The translations under genes and the position numbers were made by a program. The notes below the pieces were generated by a model. It saw only the letters and a list, made by a program, of their open reading frames with translations, ran no database searches and was not told the DNA's origin. 64,000 bases of DNA from Sarcocystis neurona (lineage: Eukaryota; Apicomplexa; Conoidasida; Eucoccidiorida; Sarcocystidae), in NCBI GenBank assembly GCA_000727475.1, contig KL647289.1:2498798-2562797 (forward strand), read 5' to 3'. Shown here one piece after another: positions 37,900-50,000 of this stretch (the first letter of the stretch is position 1; every line of letters begins with the position of its first letter).

Positions 37900-38870
37900 C
37901 GGCAGCACCGAATATGAGGGCGGCTCGTTCGATGCTTCAATTCAGGTTTCAGCTAAGTACTTGTTTAAAAAGAGGATCACGAGGAACGCTGCACAAGAGC
38001 ACCATAAATACTACGACATACACTGCATCTGCGTGGCCCGCCGGATGCGGAGTGAGGTGCTGCTGGTGGTCCAGCGGCAAACAACGCCGCGGCGCTTTGG
38101 ACAGCAGTATAGCGTCGACAACAGAGGTGCCCTCCATCACAGAAGACCTCAGGCTGAAAAATAGATTGAACCGTGTCCGGTACCCATTTGTGGGGTGCAT
38201 CGCTGCTGCTTCAGGTTGCCGTAATAGAAGACACTGCTGCTTGGGGCTGCTGCTTCTGTTGGTGGTAGCTGCTGCCAGTGCTGTCGCGTTTGTCGCTGCT
38301 CCTGCGAAGGAACTCCGGCTGCGGCTTGTGCTGTTCAGTGGTCCTGCAAGGGAGCAGCTCCATTGCTCAAACTGCTGTCCCTGTGCAGCTGCTGCGCTGG
38401 TGCGGTTGCTGTTGGTGCTGCTTTTGAAGGCCATTGTTGGCCCTGCGGACGCAGATGCGGCTGCCGGTGCTGTGGTACTACGACCTTCCATCGTTGCGCC
38501 GTCCGTTGCGCCAGCTGCTGCTGCCGCTGTTGGTGGTGGTCTTGTTCCCTGGCGATGTGCCAACTTTTTGCGAACTTTCCTGCTTGTGGTGTTACTTTGC
38601 TGCTCCTCGCCTGTGCTTGTCGGAAAAGTGTGGTGATTCTCTTTCTGTGGCGGCGAAGAAGACCACACGTAATGCCGCTGGTCACGACACGATGTACGTC
38701 TACGTACCGCACTGTGCCTACCAGGACTCCTGAACAAGAGGAGGAAGGACACAGGAAACCGAGAAACTTCTAACTTTACCGTAGACATGACTACGACCTC
38801 TCGAATAATCGGTGGACAATCGTACGTACGGGCTTCAGCAGCCAGAAGGTGCCAGAGACGCATGTGATGG
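37900..38870. other. CTG-rich block open on both strands
   Basis: A 240-codon plus frame (37914-38636, Ala/Leu/Val/Cys-rich) overlaps a 304-codon minus frame (37949-38863, Ser/Thr/Ala-rich). CTG/CAG-rich composition suppresses stops in several frames, so openness alone is weak evidence. The minus frame resembles the Ser/Ala-rich low-complexity coding of this genome more closely, but neither has a convincing start, splice site or motif. Confidence 0.3.
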
Positions 38871-39159
38871 AAAGCACGAACAAAACGGGCAGCGCCGACG
38901 AGTACAGCAGCGGCTCAGAGGGTGGAGGCACGTAGAGCACTGCAGGCAAAGCTGCACGGAAAAGCAACGCCGCAGTAGTATAGACAGCAGAAGTGTAGAC
39001 AGCGGATGTGTACAGAGCAGAAGTGTAGACAGCGGATGTGTACACCGCAGAAGTGTGGGCATCAGAAGGATAGACAGCAGTAGTAAGAACAACTACAACA
39101 GGGGGAGCACAGATACCAGGCGACACACCTACAGAAATAACAGTTGGCAGAGACAGCAA
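38791..39159 (-). CDS. Possible exon with TSAVY pentapeptide repeats
   Basis: The 15-bp minisatellite at 38972-39091 translates in one minus-strand frame to a run of five-residue repeats (TSAVY, with TSALY and TTAVY variants). The same frame continues into a hydrophobic stretch (LPVLFVLSITCVSGTFWLL) and a basic tail (RTIVHRLFERS) before a stop, as a membrane-spanning C-terminus would. No upstream exon was located. The unit length is a multiple of three and the frame is kept through all eight units, which favours coding, but non-coding minisatellite remains possible. Confidence 0.3.
   Translation of the reverse strand: MLSLPTVISVGVSPGICAPPVVVVLTTAVYPSDAHTSAVYTSAVYTSALYTSAVYTSAVYTTAALLFRAALPAVLYVPPPSEPLLYSSALPVLFVLSITCVSGTFWLLKPVRTIVHRLFERS
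38972..39091. repeat. 15-bp minisatellite, 8 units
   Basis: Eight consecutive 15-bp units. The central ones alternate between two types, GCAGAAGTGTAGACA and GCGGATGTGTACAGA; the outer ones are diverged (GCAGTAGTATAGACA, TCAGAAGGATAGACA, GCAGTAGTAAGAACA). The alternation suggests expansion as a 30-bp dimer. Confidence 0.9.
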
Positions 39160-39199
39160 CAGCAGGTCCAGCAGCCAAATCTAAAGCACTGATAAAGGA

Positions 39200-40520
39200 G
39201 AGGTGCAGAAGCATGGCAGGAGCGGCAAGGCAGCACCAGCTTGGACAGTGGTAGCCACGGTGGTACCCAATTGAGCAGCCTCACGGTCACTACATCCGGG
39301 AGGCCAGCAGTAGACTGGACAACAGGAATAAGATGTCCACCGCGCGTAGCGTGACAGCAGGTCACTGCTGTAACAAGGTGACTCGGTGGTTTTGCAGAAC
39401 CAAGCGATGTCGTAGATGATGCCGTACGGTACAAGAGTGGTGCTAGCGAACGAAAACAGTGGAATGATCGACGAACATGAAGGATTACAGACGCCCGTGA
39501 AAGCGCGGTAGTCTTTCTCAATACGGAGGTCTCCTCTTCGCTATTCGTGAAGCTGAAGTCCTGCCGTCATTCCTCACTCCAATGCTAGAAACAGGGAGAG
39601 CAATATATTGAGCGATGCGTATTGCACCAACGAAGATCAACAATCTTCACCGTGTACGATCGGACCACGCTTCAGCATCCGTCCAGGTGCAGTAACAGTA
39701 ACGGCGTGTCCTTTGCTGTAAGAGCCTGCTGCTGCAGTGCTCATGCGGTGCTGCAGTTGCAGCATAACGCACTCTCAATTTCTGTCGCTGCTCAAGATGT
39801 GCTGCTGTCGGTACAGTCTTTTAAGTAGGAGGAGTAGTGGAAGCAGTGCTCCGACCTGTAGTTGTGGTACCAAGGGCACTCGCAGGTAGTAATGAGGCTA
39901 CCTCCGTGTTGTCTCTACTGCAGGCTGTATCTAGTCTAGATGCAGTTTATGCTGTTACTGACTCAAATTCATGCCTTCTGGTCACCGTTGCAACGTTGCG
40001 AAGTGGAAAGGGCGTGACAATACGTTGGGCTGCATCGCTCGTGAACCTAGTTCGTTGCAGAGATTCTCCTTCGGTTGCAGTGGACTCCCAGTTGAACCTA
40101 ATGGTTGTGCTTAGGCGTAACTGAGGGTCGACAGTCTTGCTCTGCTTCTCCCATTAAGCTGGACGCGCCAGTACACTCGGACACAGACGGTTTATACTCT
40201 GGGTTGACTCGCTGTAGAGTCTTCTCGTTGAGAGCCGCCCCAACTGCCGCCTGTGTTCTTGCTCATCGCTGCAAGCCTCTGTGGACCGCTGCGTACACAC
40301 GCAAGTATTGTTCTGTTACTACTACTACTACGACGGGGTGCCATCAACACGTAATTGTCTGCAGTGAGCTGTGTTGTGGTTCATCCCCCCGAGCAACTTC
40401 CCACCGAGCACTACCCTGGTACTGTTTGCACTACTGCTGCTCACATTCCAAGTTTCCTTGTACTGCAGCTGCTGCTGTCGGTGGTAGTCTCAGGCACTTA
40501 ATGTGTTGCTGTTTATAACG
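39200..40520. other. Degenerate GTTGCTG-rich sequence, no resolved gene
   Basis: Plus-strand frames of about 95 and 137 codons (39837-40124, 40105-40518) are open but overlap and carry no motif or clear splice sites. The sequence is a patchwork of GTTGCTG-, GTAGTG- and ACTACTACT-like runs. Confidence 0.4.
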
Positions 40521-40528
40521 TGGCCAGA

Positions 40529-41083
40529 ATGTCTTTCTTGTGGTTTGGATTAGATCTTGTGTCAACTGCGGCCGCGAATGAGGCGGGACACGAACTGTTG
40601 CTGTTACTCCTCCTGTTGTCGGAACACGTAGCACGTATGGTCACAACACCGCGCAGAGCAGCTGGCCCTCAAGCTGGTAGCTCTTCCGTGCCCGCCGGTG
40701 TGGCAGATTCCGCTACTCGCTCCCGTGTAGGCTCTGTTGCTGCTGGTGTCCGTTGCCACGGTGCCGACGCTGCACCACGCCGTGGGTGGGGCGATGGCGT
40801 GCGTGATCCTCGTGTTCCTGCGCGTGGTCCTTACTTCAGGTTTGCGGCTCCCGTTGGGCTGTTGCCTACGAGGCTCCGCGTGCCGACCCTGCGCCTGCTG
40901 TTGCGCTTGACTCTAGCGTTGCTCGCCCTGCTCGTGCTGCTGATACCGCTCTACATCTCCCGCAGTTCTTCTCGCGCCCGCACGGCAACAATTACGAGGA
41001 AAACTGTACTTTCCTTCTCAGAAACAGCTGTGATCCGTCTCCTCCCCAATGGAAACCCGCCCACTTACCTGCAGAGCAGTTAG
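40529..41083 (+). CDS. Hypothetical hydrophobic protein or exon
   Basis: A 184-codon frame in a GC-rich island, starting at ATG 40529 (MSFLWFGLDLVSTAAANEAG). It has a Leu run near residue 25, an Arg/Gly/Ala-rich centre and one strong hydrophobic segment (LALLALLVLLIPLYI, about residue 130) followed by SRSSSRAR, as in a single-pass membrane protein with basic cytosolic flank. No paralogue is seen in the window and no family is recognised. It could be an exon of a spliced gene, or an open frame sustained by GC-rich composition. Confidence 0.3.
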   Translation: MSFLWFGLDLVSTAAANEAGHELLLLLLLLSEHVARMVTTPRRAAGPQAGSSSVPAGVADSATRSRVGSVAAGVRCHGADAAPRRGWGDGVRDPRVPARGPYFRFAAPVGLLPTRLRVPTLRLLLRLTLALLALLVLLIPLYISRSSSRARTATITRKTVLSFSETAVIRLLPNGNPPTYLQSS

Positions 41084-44000
41084 CGTCCAGTCGTCGCTCC
41101 TTTTGCCGGTGCTGTGCGGAGACCGATGAGTCAAGCAGCAGTGCGGCTGTGTCTACTTCTGGGGTTAGCTACGGTATGTGACAGGTGGCATACAAATGTC
41201 TAAATCCTTCAAGAGCTGTTATCCGCAGGCAATCCGCTAGCAAATAATGCCCTTCGCTTCTCGTAGACTATCGCCCATATAAATACACTGTAACATCAGG
41301 GTATGCCGGCATAGCTGTGTGTCTACCTCTCTATGTATCTACATATGTATACATATACATGTCTGTATATATTCATACGTATGCCTCTAAACGGTACATC
41401 TATATAAGTGTACACACAGAAATGCCTCTCGTGTATAAGTACATATGTACGTCTGGGCTATCTCGTTAGTAAAGAAACGTGTGCACGTCATTTTCGTGAG
41501 AATGACTCCGTGGTAGTTGCAGTTGGCACGTGTCAACTGCTAAGGAGCCGTACACGTTTTCGAAAAAATATATGCACCTGTATTCGCCACTGGAGGGCAC
41601 TCGTAGGGAAATGGGCCTGCTTCGACTTAGGAATCTCAACTGGATACGTCGTGAGTTCTTATCAGTAGACAATCGTCGTAACAAAGCAAGCGGATGACCA
41701 CACGAAGTACTTTAGGGGTTCGGTGGCAGAGACGCATGAAACCCAACGACAGGATAGTAAACTCCTCAACACATGGAAGGCGGCATAGACGAGAGGGCAG
41801 AGCCCTCAACATTTGTACCACAACAGCCACAAAATGCCTACATGGATCACTACTGGAAGAGGACCAGCTCGATTTTTAATGCGTGATGGTACGAGCTATT
41901 ACATATCCGCACAAGGCTTTTGATAAACTCTTCACGTTTCCATTTGAAACACAGGACCCATCTGTACTCGTACAGGCAGAGTTGCTGCGGCTGCGCAGCA
42001 GCCTCACACAAATATAAAGAAGGATTTGGACACCCACAGCGGGCATAACATCTGAAGACATTAGCAGCGATGTAGTGGCAGATGAATGACCTTATATTTT
42101 GAGTTAAAGCAGTCCAGTACAATATAAAATTGTGTAAGCGTTTAACAGCGGTAGCCTTACTCAGTAGCGTCCCAACCACTGACCATTCGGGGTTCGTGAA
42201 GGCGGACGCATGTCTTTGAAGTACACGCTTACGTAGAAAAGTACGTATTTGAGGGTCCTACACGATACTTTCCCCCTTACAAATATGCTCCACATGTGCA
42301 CGCAGTGTGCTTGGCGTGTTACGAGTAGCTGCCTGGTAGCTGCAGGGGCCAATATCGAGTGGGTTCTCCTTTCGCTGCCGTCTCCGCACATTTCTCTCTG
42401 TACATAAAAATATATACATATATATGTATGTATGCACACACAAATGTTCTGGTGCACCCATAGAGATAGAAGCACATAAGTGCATTGGCATACGTATACA
42501 CAAACCTGTACGTAGCTACACCATTTTTATCGCGCTTTTTGCGACAGCGTGTTTGCCTTTTTCGCGGTTTCTTACTCTCTAAGATTATTGCTACCCAGTG
42601 CTTCCTGTCCTATGCGGCAGAGAGCACTAAAAGGAATCTTTCGAAAAGTCAAGTCCTCAACGGGAATTTTGTAGAACTTCCTCGTAGCAGGTCGCAGGAA
42701 CGGGGCGCATAACCACGACTTGCTAGATTTTTACATACAGGCATGCGGATGCGTACATATTTACTCAGATGTACGTACACGCAGACCTGCTCGCGTACGT
42801 ATATGTATTCACTTGTAAACGCGTATACAAACATGTGCGCACCTGTGTCTACAAGCATAAATGAGCACCTATACACATTCATGTAGCTGTGTCTACATAT
42901 ATACATATGTACATGTATATGTATGCAGGATGAAAGTACCCGCTGTCCACCCCCTTTCCTCCTGTTTGTATGAGCTGAGCTCCGTCTTCTTGCCATGTTG
43001 GCCGCTTCCCTGTGACGTGCGTTCAAGCAAGTCGACATTCTGTGTGAAGCTCCACACAAAACGCGCATATGTTTCAGGAAAGAGAGCGAAAGGAAGGATA
43101 CTGTCCGAGTGTGTTGTTCTCGTACTTTCTCCACTTTTCCTCTATCACGCACCGTCGCAACTCCTCTTCAACCTTTTCGAGCAGATTCACCTCTCTCTTC
43201 ATCAGTTCTACACGTAGAACGCGCGCCCTCTGTCTAAAATGGAGGTGGTTCTGATTTCTAGGAGGACTCTACTTCTTATGCAAGATGAGTATCCTTTGCT
43301 TTTTCATAATTTTAGCGCTAGAAATCGATCAGTTGCACAGAACGCATTTCCCAGCGAAAGGAAGCTCCCCTTCTGATGTTTTCGTCTCCAGCTCCCCCAG
43401 TTCGCAGCGATATAAAAGCAACAGGCTGCAGTTCTGCTCGGTCCGCTCGCTTGAACGTTTCCGCAAGACCGTATCATCTCAGTCCTATTCATATCCCTCG
43501 TGTCAAGTTCCCATTCCGCCCGGTTGCTGAGCAGCACAGTAGATTACTGTTACACGCACATTAGAAAACGTGCTGCGGAGTTTCTTCTGGGCGCGCTCGG
43601 CCCTTTAGGCTGCTTGTTGTGGACTTATCTGAATACAGACGCATATATACAGACATATAGATATACGTAGATATATGCGTGTACACCGATACGTTGTGTT
43701 CGTCTATTCGTCCGCCTCTCAAAAAAGCTTACGCATATCAGGACTGTACACTCTACAATGACGGGCAGCACCGACTGGCTGCTCAGCCCGTCAATTGCAT
43801 GTATGCATATGTATGTATGTATATATATATATATACGTATCTGCTGGCTCTTTACTGCTCGCCCTTGTCAAGCTTGTATTACTCCTTGATGTATTCGCGC
43901 ATATGACGCATTCGTAATTTTGCCTTATCTTGATTTCGTACTTCAAGACACCGATGGAGTTAGGCGCACAAAACGTATCTGAATTACTTGACGGAATGTT

Positions 44001-44794
44001 TACGCCGCACTGTTGTTTCTACCGTGGGGGAAGCAAAGTAGCATTGACCTCTTTGTTTCCAAAGGAGCACCAGATAAAGTTTTCTGAGGGTGACGCTAAT
44101 ACGTAGAGCATAGCATTTGCAGGTTTGTGCCGCAGCCTACCAACATCTTAAAAAAGAAGGTACATGTGGACCTGCGGCTAAAAGAGTTGTTTGTTGCTGC
44201 ATCGGTTGATGACGAAAACAGCATCCGAAGTGGCGTTGAAAGCGTCCGCGATACGAAATAATGCCAAAGGCTTTGTTCTGGCAACCACTGTTCCCTCATG
44301 TCTTCTCTGGTTAGTACGGAGTTTGGATTAATTAGCACTTAATGCATTTGCAGGAAACTACACCGGCCTATACAAAGATGCACCTCAGCTACAATAATGT
44401 ATGTACATACGTAAATATACACACGTTTAATTCCTTTACACTGGATGAGAAGATTTGTAACGATGACAGTGTGTCTGCATTCTGTAGGCAAGTGCGTGTA
44501 CTTGTATATGGACGCATGTGATGCAATATGTTGAGTTCACAACACGATAACCCTGTTAGCACCACAGTGTGCACCAAGTGAGGAGGGGATCAGAGCTGCG
44601 CAGCAGTGGTCCTGTACCTGATTGTGTGTCGACTCTTTACAAGTGGAGGGCACTGTTGACATTTGAAGTAGGGAGAGCGGGAGCGTGTCTCCTCTGGTTG
44701 CCCACTCACATGGAATGTCAGCGCCTGTAATCTTTTATTCGACTCGTTTCCTTCCTATCAGTACCTCGTTTTGCCTCCACGTTGTTTGTTTCTC
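41084..44794. other. Stretch without a supportable gene
   Basis: Mostly short frames in sequence of mixed composition with scattered TA-rich tracts (41330-41410, 42410-42435, 43640-43680, 43800-43840). No convincing splice sites, motifs or long open frame. It includes whatever promoter serves gene A at its right end, which I cannot point to. Confidence 0.45.
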
Positions 44795-47036
44795 ATGCCG
44801 CGACTTACCGGTAGTGGCTTCGAGCCTCCTTTTGGGAGCAGTTCTCCCGTCTGTCTGATGCTCCTTCTGTCAGAATGGGCTGTGACTTTCTTTCCCTTTT
44901 CCACCGTCTGTATCTTCCCTGTCACAGTTTTTCGTCGGCAGTGCTCTTCGCGAGAGCGTCTAGAGACCTTACTTCTTTTGCGCACTTGTCTGGTCTTTGC
45001 ATGGCTGCTGAGCTTAGATTGTATCTTTACAAACTGCACAGCAGAGACCCCTGCAGCTGCAGCACGCGGAAGCCCTTCTCACGAAAAAGAAGATTTGGAA
45101 AAGCATAGGCCACTGCGTCATACACAAGTTCGAGCGTCCGAAACCATGGTAACACAGGCACATTATAGCTGCTTCCCGTCATCTCCCTCGCTGCCTTCTT
45201 TCACTACTACGTCTGCTCCTACCCTCCCACTGCCGCCTTCTACTTCGCATGTCTTCTCTTCCTCTCTCTTCCGTGCTGTTCCTTTAGGTTCCTCTCCTGC
45301 GTCTTATGTTCCTTTTTCACTAACACTTTCGTCTCTCCCCTCGCGTTCAGTAATTATGAGCAGAGAGGGTAGCGCAGAGAAGACAAGGAACGTCTACGGA
45401 AAACCTGTGCGAGTAATGAGAGAAACCCAGCTTGATGCATTAGAAGGCGGACAAAGTGAGGAGTCGATAGAGCGAAGACCTGGCGTCACCGCACGGGACA
45501 GCCAAAGCGGCTACACCACAACGGACACACCAACTCAGCAATACAAAACTCCTACAGTTCTAGAAGTTCGGGAGAATCTCGTCGTGAGAAAAAGCCCCGT
45601 AGTCAAACCGTTGTTCGAAATTTCCTTGAAAAAGACTGGTAGACGGAAGTTAGACACCGCGACCTTACCAAGAGCTGAGAGAGGAAAGATAAGAGGTTGT
45701 AATGACAACTTTCACTCACAGTGTATCCTTTCGTTAATTCAGAAGAAAGGGGAAGGCGCAGCAGATGGGAAGGAAAGCCTTTGGACACACACTAGTCGTG
45801 GAAGATATGGAAGTGGATTTCTAAGGATGTATGGGGAAGAAACCTTACGCAAGCGTTTCAAGGCGAAACGCGCAGACCAGCCACAAGCCTTTCAGAGGCG
45901 TCTTCGCATAGAACTCAATCCACAACCGTTAACAGTGAGCAGCGATCTCGAATGTGAGTACAGTAGACAGCCGCTTCCATGTGCGCTGATGCATCTAACT
46001 CAGGAAGACAAAGTGACAGGTTTGTTGGAACAGTCACGACAACCGAAAGTGTCCGAGAGTACGTCATCCAGACTAGTCGAGGATAACTTTACTAATACCA
46101 CTGCAGAAGGGGAAGGAAAGGAAGAGGAAGAAGAGCAAGCAGCAGAGGTAGAAGATACGACGGATGAGGGCAGGAAATCAGGAGAAAAGCTCTTCGACGG
46201 AGTGCGTGGGGAAAAAACAAAAGTGGCGAGTGAGGAACGTGGTACGAGTGGGGCGCGCGGAAGCCCGGAGACAACCGGGAGCCGGCCAGGAAAGAAACGA
46301 GAAGAACAGGTGGCAGAGCATGTGAATAGGAAAGCAGAAGTAGGAGGAGACGAAGAAGAGGTGGAGGACGGAGAATTAAATGAAGAAGTTGAGGAAACCA
46401 GTCAGGAGAAGAAGGAGAACGATGAATACCAGGGGCAGACAGACAGTAGTGTAGTGCACATGAAAGAGCAAAGTCCTGCGGAGAACGCGAGCGAAAAGGA
46501 GGAGACATCGGAGAAGTGGAGTGAACGCAAGACTTCTTACAAAGTTGAAGATGAAGCAGACAGAGCAAAAGCAAAGAGACGGACAGAGGAAGAGAAACAT
46601 GGGGAACAAAGGCAAGAGGGCAGGGAGACATACGCCCCGTCTTCCGCGGGGCAAGAAATGGAGAGTTTTGAGGCAGTAGAGGGGGAAGCCCAGCGCACTG
46701 CCACAGAACACGGAAGAGAAAAAGAAGAAGAAGAAGCGACCTCAGCAGCTGCCGAAGAAGTAGTGATCTCAGCCGCTGCTAACTCCAGACAGAAGGAAAA
46801 GAGGAAGAGGGCCGTGCAGGTCAAGAGACGAAAAGTAAAGAGCGGTGCAGGACCGACAAAGACAAAGGCAACAAAACGGAAGCGACTTGCCCAAAAGAAA
46901 GCTGCCAAAATGGAGGATACCACGGAGGAGATGCGGTTTCTACCGCATTGTGGATACAGGAACGCGCTGGAAACGTGCCACGCCGTCGGCTGTTCCACCG
47001 TGGCAGAAGGAGGCGACGAAAACCAACCCCTCAAAG
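44795..47036 (+). CDS. Gene A, exon 1
   Basis: 747 codons plus one base, the longest exon of the array and three times longer than exon 1 of gene B. Purine-rich with sustained Glu/Lys/Arg codons, so coding strand is clear. Ends CTCAAAG|GTATGT in phase 1, completing a Gly codon with exon 2. The extra length over gene B lies in residues 60-430, which include two Cys pairs (GCNDNFHSQC, CEYSRQPLPC) absent from B. Confidence 0.75.
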
Positions 47037-50000
47037 GTATGTGACTGCCACAGAGAGCCGGATATTCCGTTTGTGTATGCAGACGTTGGTACGGGACGGC
47101 GCGTCCACGCGAGTAGCTCTTCTGTTCAGATGCTAAGATGTATAGGTGATGCGTGCCCACTCATGTTGCGACTCCGCTCAGAGACCCGCCCTGGTTTCAC
47201 GGTGCATGTTCTCATTTTGCTCTACGTATTTTTGAGGTGAAAAATGAGCGCGGGTAGTCGCCGGGCTCCAATGTAAACGACTCGGCTTGGATGTGTTGTG
47301 CGCGTATCCCTTCAGCAAGATTCGAAACGCAGCTCCTCCGTGCTTATCATCGTATTCAGGTGAACTCGTACGTGCGGTATGTAGCACTGTAGCTATAAGT
47401 ATACCATTCTCCAAACGCGCATCTTTAGAGTAACACTTGTGGGTTTTTACCTGGGGAAGTAGTACGCTCCACACGTATGCCGAAAACTCCCAACTACACT
47501 GTGTTGTGCATGCACTTGAAATAAAAAGTCCAAAGGCTTAAGCGGCGAAACTACGTCAGCCCGCCTTCGACTCCAGAGACCTCCGTACACCTGTAGAAAT
47601 GTGGTTGTACTAAGAGTGAAAACGCAGACCTGCAGCCGTTGCTTTTCCAATTGCAGATTGGGCGTCTTCAGGAGAAAATTTCTGCTAGTGCACACACTAC
47701 AGAAGTGGAGCTGCCTTTTCCGTGTAGAGACAGAGAGGGTCCCATCGACCATTATGCTTGGGGCATGTAGACGTTGAACTTGATTCACAGAATTAATCTC
47801 AAGTATTTTAACCTGCGCCTCGCTTCCACGCAATGTCTGTGGGAAAAGTGGCGCAAGCAGGTGCCCTACGGGACAACGGTTGGACGTTTCTGCGCAGAGC
47901 AGAGAGTCGACCGTGCCGCACGCCTATTTTTACATGTACCAGATCTAACGTACACAGTGAGATCTACACCTAATCAAAAAATCGATTATGCTGCACTACA
48001 CATACACACACACTACTGTTGATGACAGCCTATCAACAACATATACAAGTAATTAAATAGGCGAGCTGATGTGTGGCCGCGGGTATGCGTGCATATCTAC
48101 TTTCGATTCATTTGCTGACGTGTACGTTTATTTCAATATGTGTACACATGGGATTTGAGGTATTCAGCTACGGAGGCCTACACGTACAGAGCGTTGTTCC
48201 CCGAAGAAAGTGCAACGAAACAACCATTTCTACTCGCGTCAGAATACACAAGTTTCTGGATGTATTTGCACACACGCATGCACGTACGCATATATATTTG
48301 CACAGAACTGCACATACTCACAAAAATACATATTCGCTGTCTGCTCTCGGAATTATATATTCTGCAGTTTGTACTTGTTTTAGAGAATTATACACGCCTG
48401 CGTGCACGTATCTGAGAGTTTACAACGATAGTCTTGACATTCGTGTTTTGGTCTACTACGGATACAGCTGCTCGTGCATCTCCTTGTAGAACGCTTACAA
48501 CTGTAGGTACTGCACGCCTGCTCGCATGTGATTCTGGGTGCAGCCTTTCTGTTTGAATGCTTGTGCCAATTTTTCAAGCGGGATTTATTACGACTGTGCA
48601 GTATTTTTACATTTATACTTGCAGTAGACGTGTCTGAATTAAACGAGGGCAGAAATCCGCAAGCAAGCGTAGCTCTCTTCCTGTTTCTACGATGCAACCG
48701 CCGTTCTGTGTGCGCCCACCAGTGTTCTTCCTCTTCGAGATTCCACTGCCTCAAGGAACTCCACTGTCATGTGTACTAATGTGAGCATATACGCAAACTC
48801 CGCTGTCACCTGCGTTTAGGGAAGGAAATCCGTCCTTAACAAGCTGCAACCTTTATTGTAACTGCCGCGTATTCCACAGTCTGTGTCGGTTATTTCCGTG
48901 TACGTACGGCAATAACGCTTAGAAAAGATATGCAACACAGGACTCACGACTCAGCTAGGTACCAATGGCCGGACATTTGTACTGTCTGGGAAAGCTAGCA
49001 GCTGCGACTATTATAAGCCCCCCCCTGGTACGCATATTTGTCTATGCGTACTCCTATTGATTTTGTGACCTTTCAGGTGTTGCCACTGAGGTGTGGAACA
49101 CGCGTCGGTGCCGGATACAGCCGACAACATGTTTTGTTCCAAGTGTCGCCAACTGCCGCCTCTGTCTGCTTTTGCTCCTGTCACTCCTGAATTTCAATCC
49201 ACTGGCAGCATTTGTCTCCTCCAGGTCACCTTTTTGAAACAACTGCCGACGGGTACTCTCCCCTGTGTGTTGCTCCTGTTGGCCGCTGTTGAAAACTGCA
49301 GTGGTCTCCATTCGCTCGTCGTATACGTCTTGGTCACACTTTCTCGCTCCTTGTTCACTTTTTGTGGCTCTTGACGCTGTCGTTTGTGCTGCTGGTGGCC
49401 GTTGTGTTTCTAACAGCGTACTTGTGGCCGCGAGCTATTTGCCCAGTACTGCCGGCCTGGCTGCTGCTTGATGGCGGTGCCGTCGATGTGAATCGCGGGC
49501 GTGATACGTTAAGTAGCAACTGCCTATCGTGATATGGCTGCAAAGGTTGCAACTGCTGTGAAAGTGGCTTCTGTTCTTGGTCTGTTGTTGCTGTCGCTAG
49601 TGGTAGTATTGTCGGCTGAAGTCCTGCTGGAAATCTAGCCGTTAGCCGCCTTGCTGTTGTGTCGACCTACCCTCTGCTAACGACGTTGGCACAAACGTAT
49701 TGTTAGTGACTGTCTAGCAGAAAGTGATTCAAAGATTACGTTGTATGCTCTGTGTCAACAGGCTGCACGGTAACAGTAAAATGCGCGGGCTGCCCTCCTG
49801 TTCCCCCCGGTGCTGACGCGGCCGCGCGGATGTGTCAGTACTGGCAGCCGAATGTCAAGGCACAGGAAGTTACCCTTGCCAGTGGCGTGTTCCACCTGTC
49901 GCAGGTAAGTGAATGTGCTCCCGCTAAAGACCGTAGAATGCCTTATTGGGGTTCACGTAGCCGTATAAACTCCACTTGACACACAGCATACCAGGTGATG

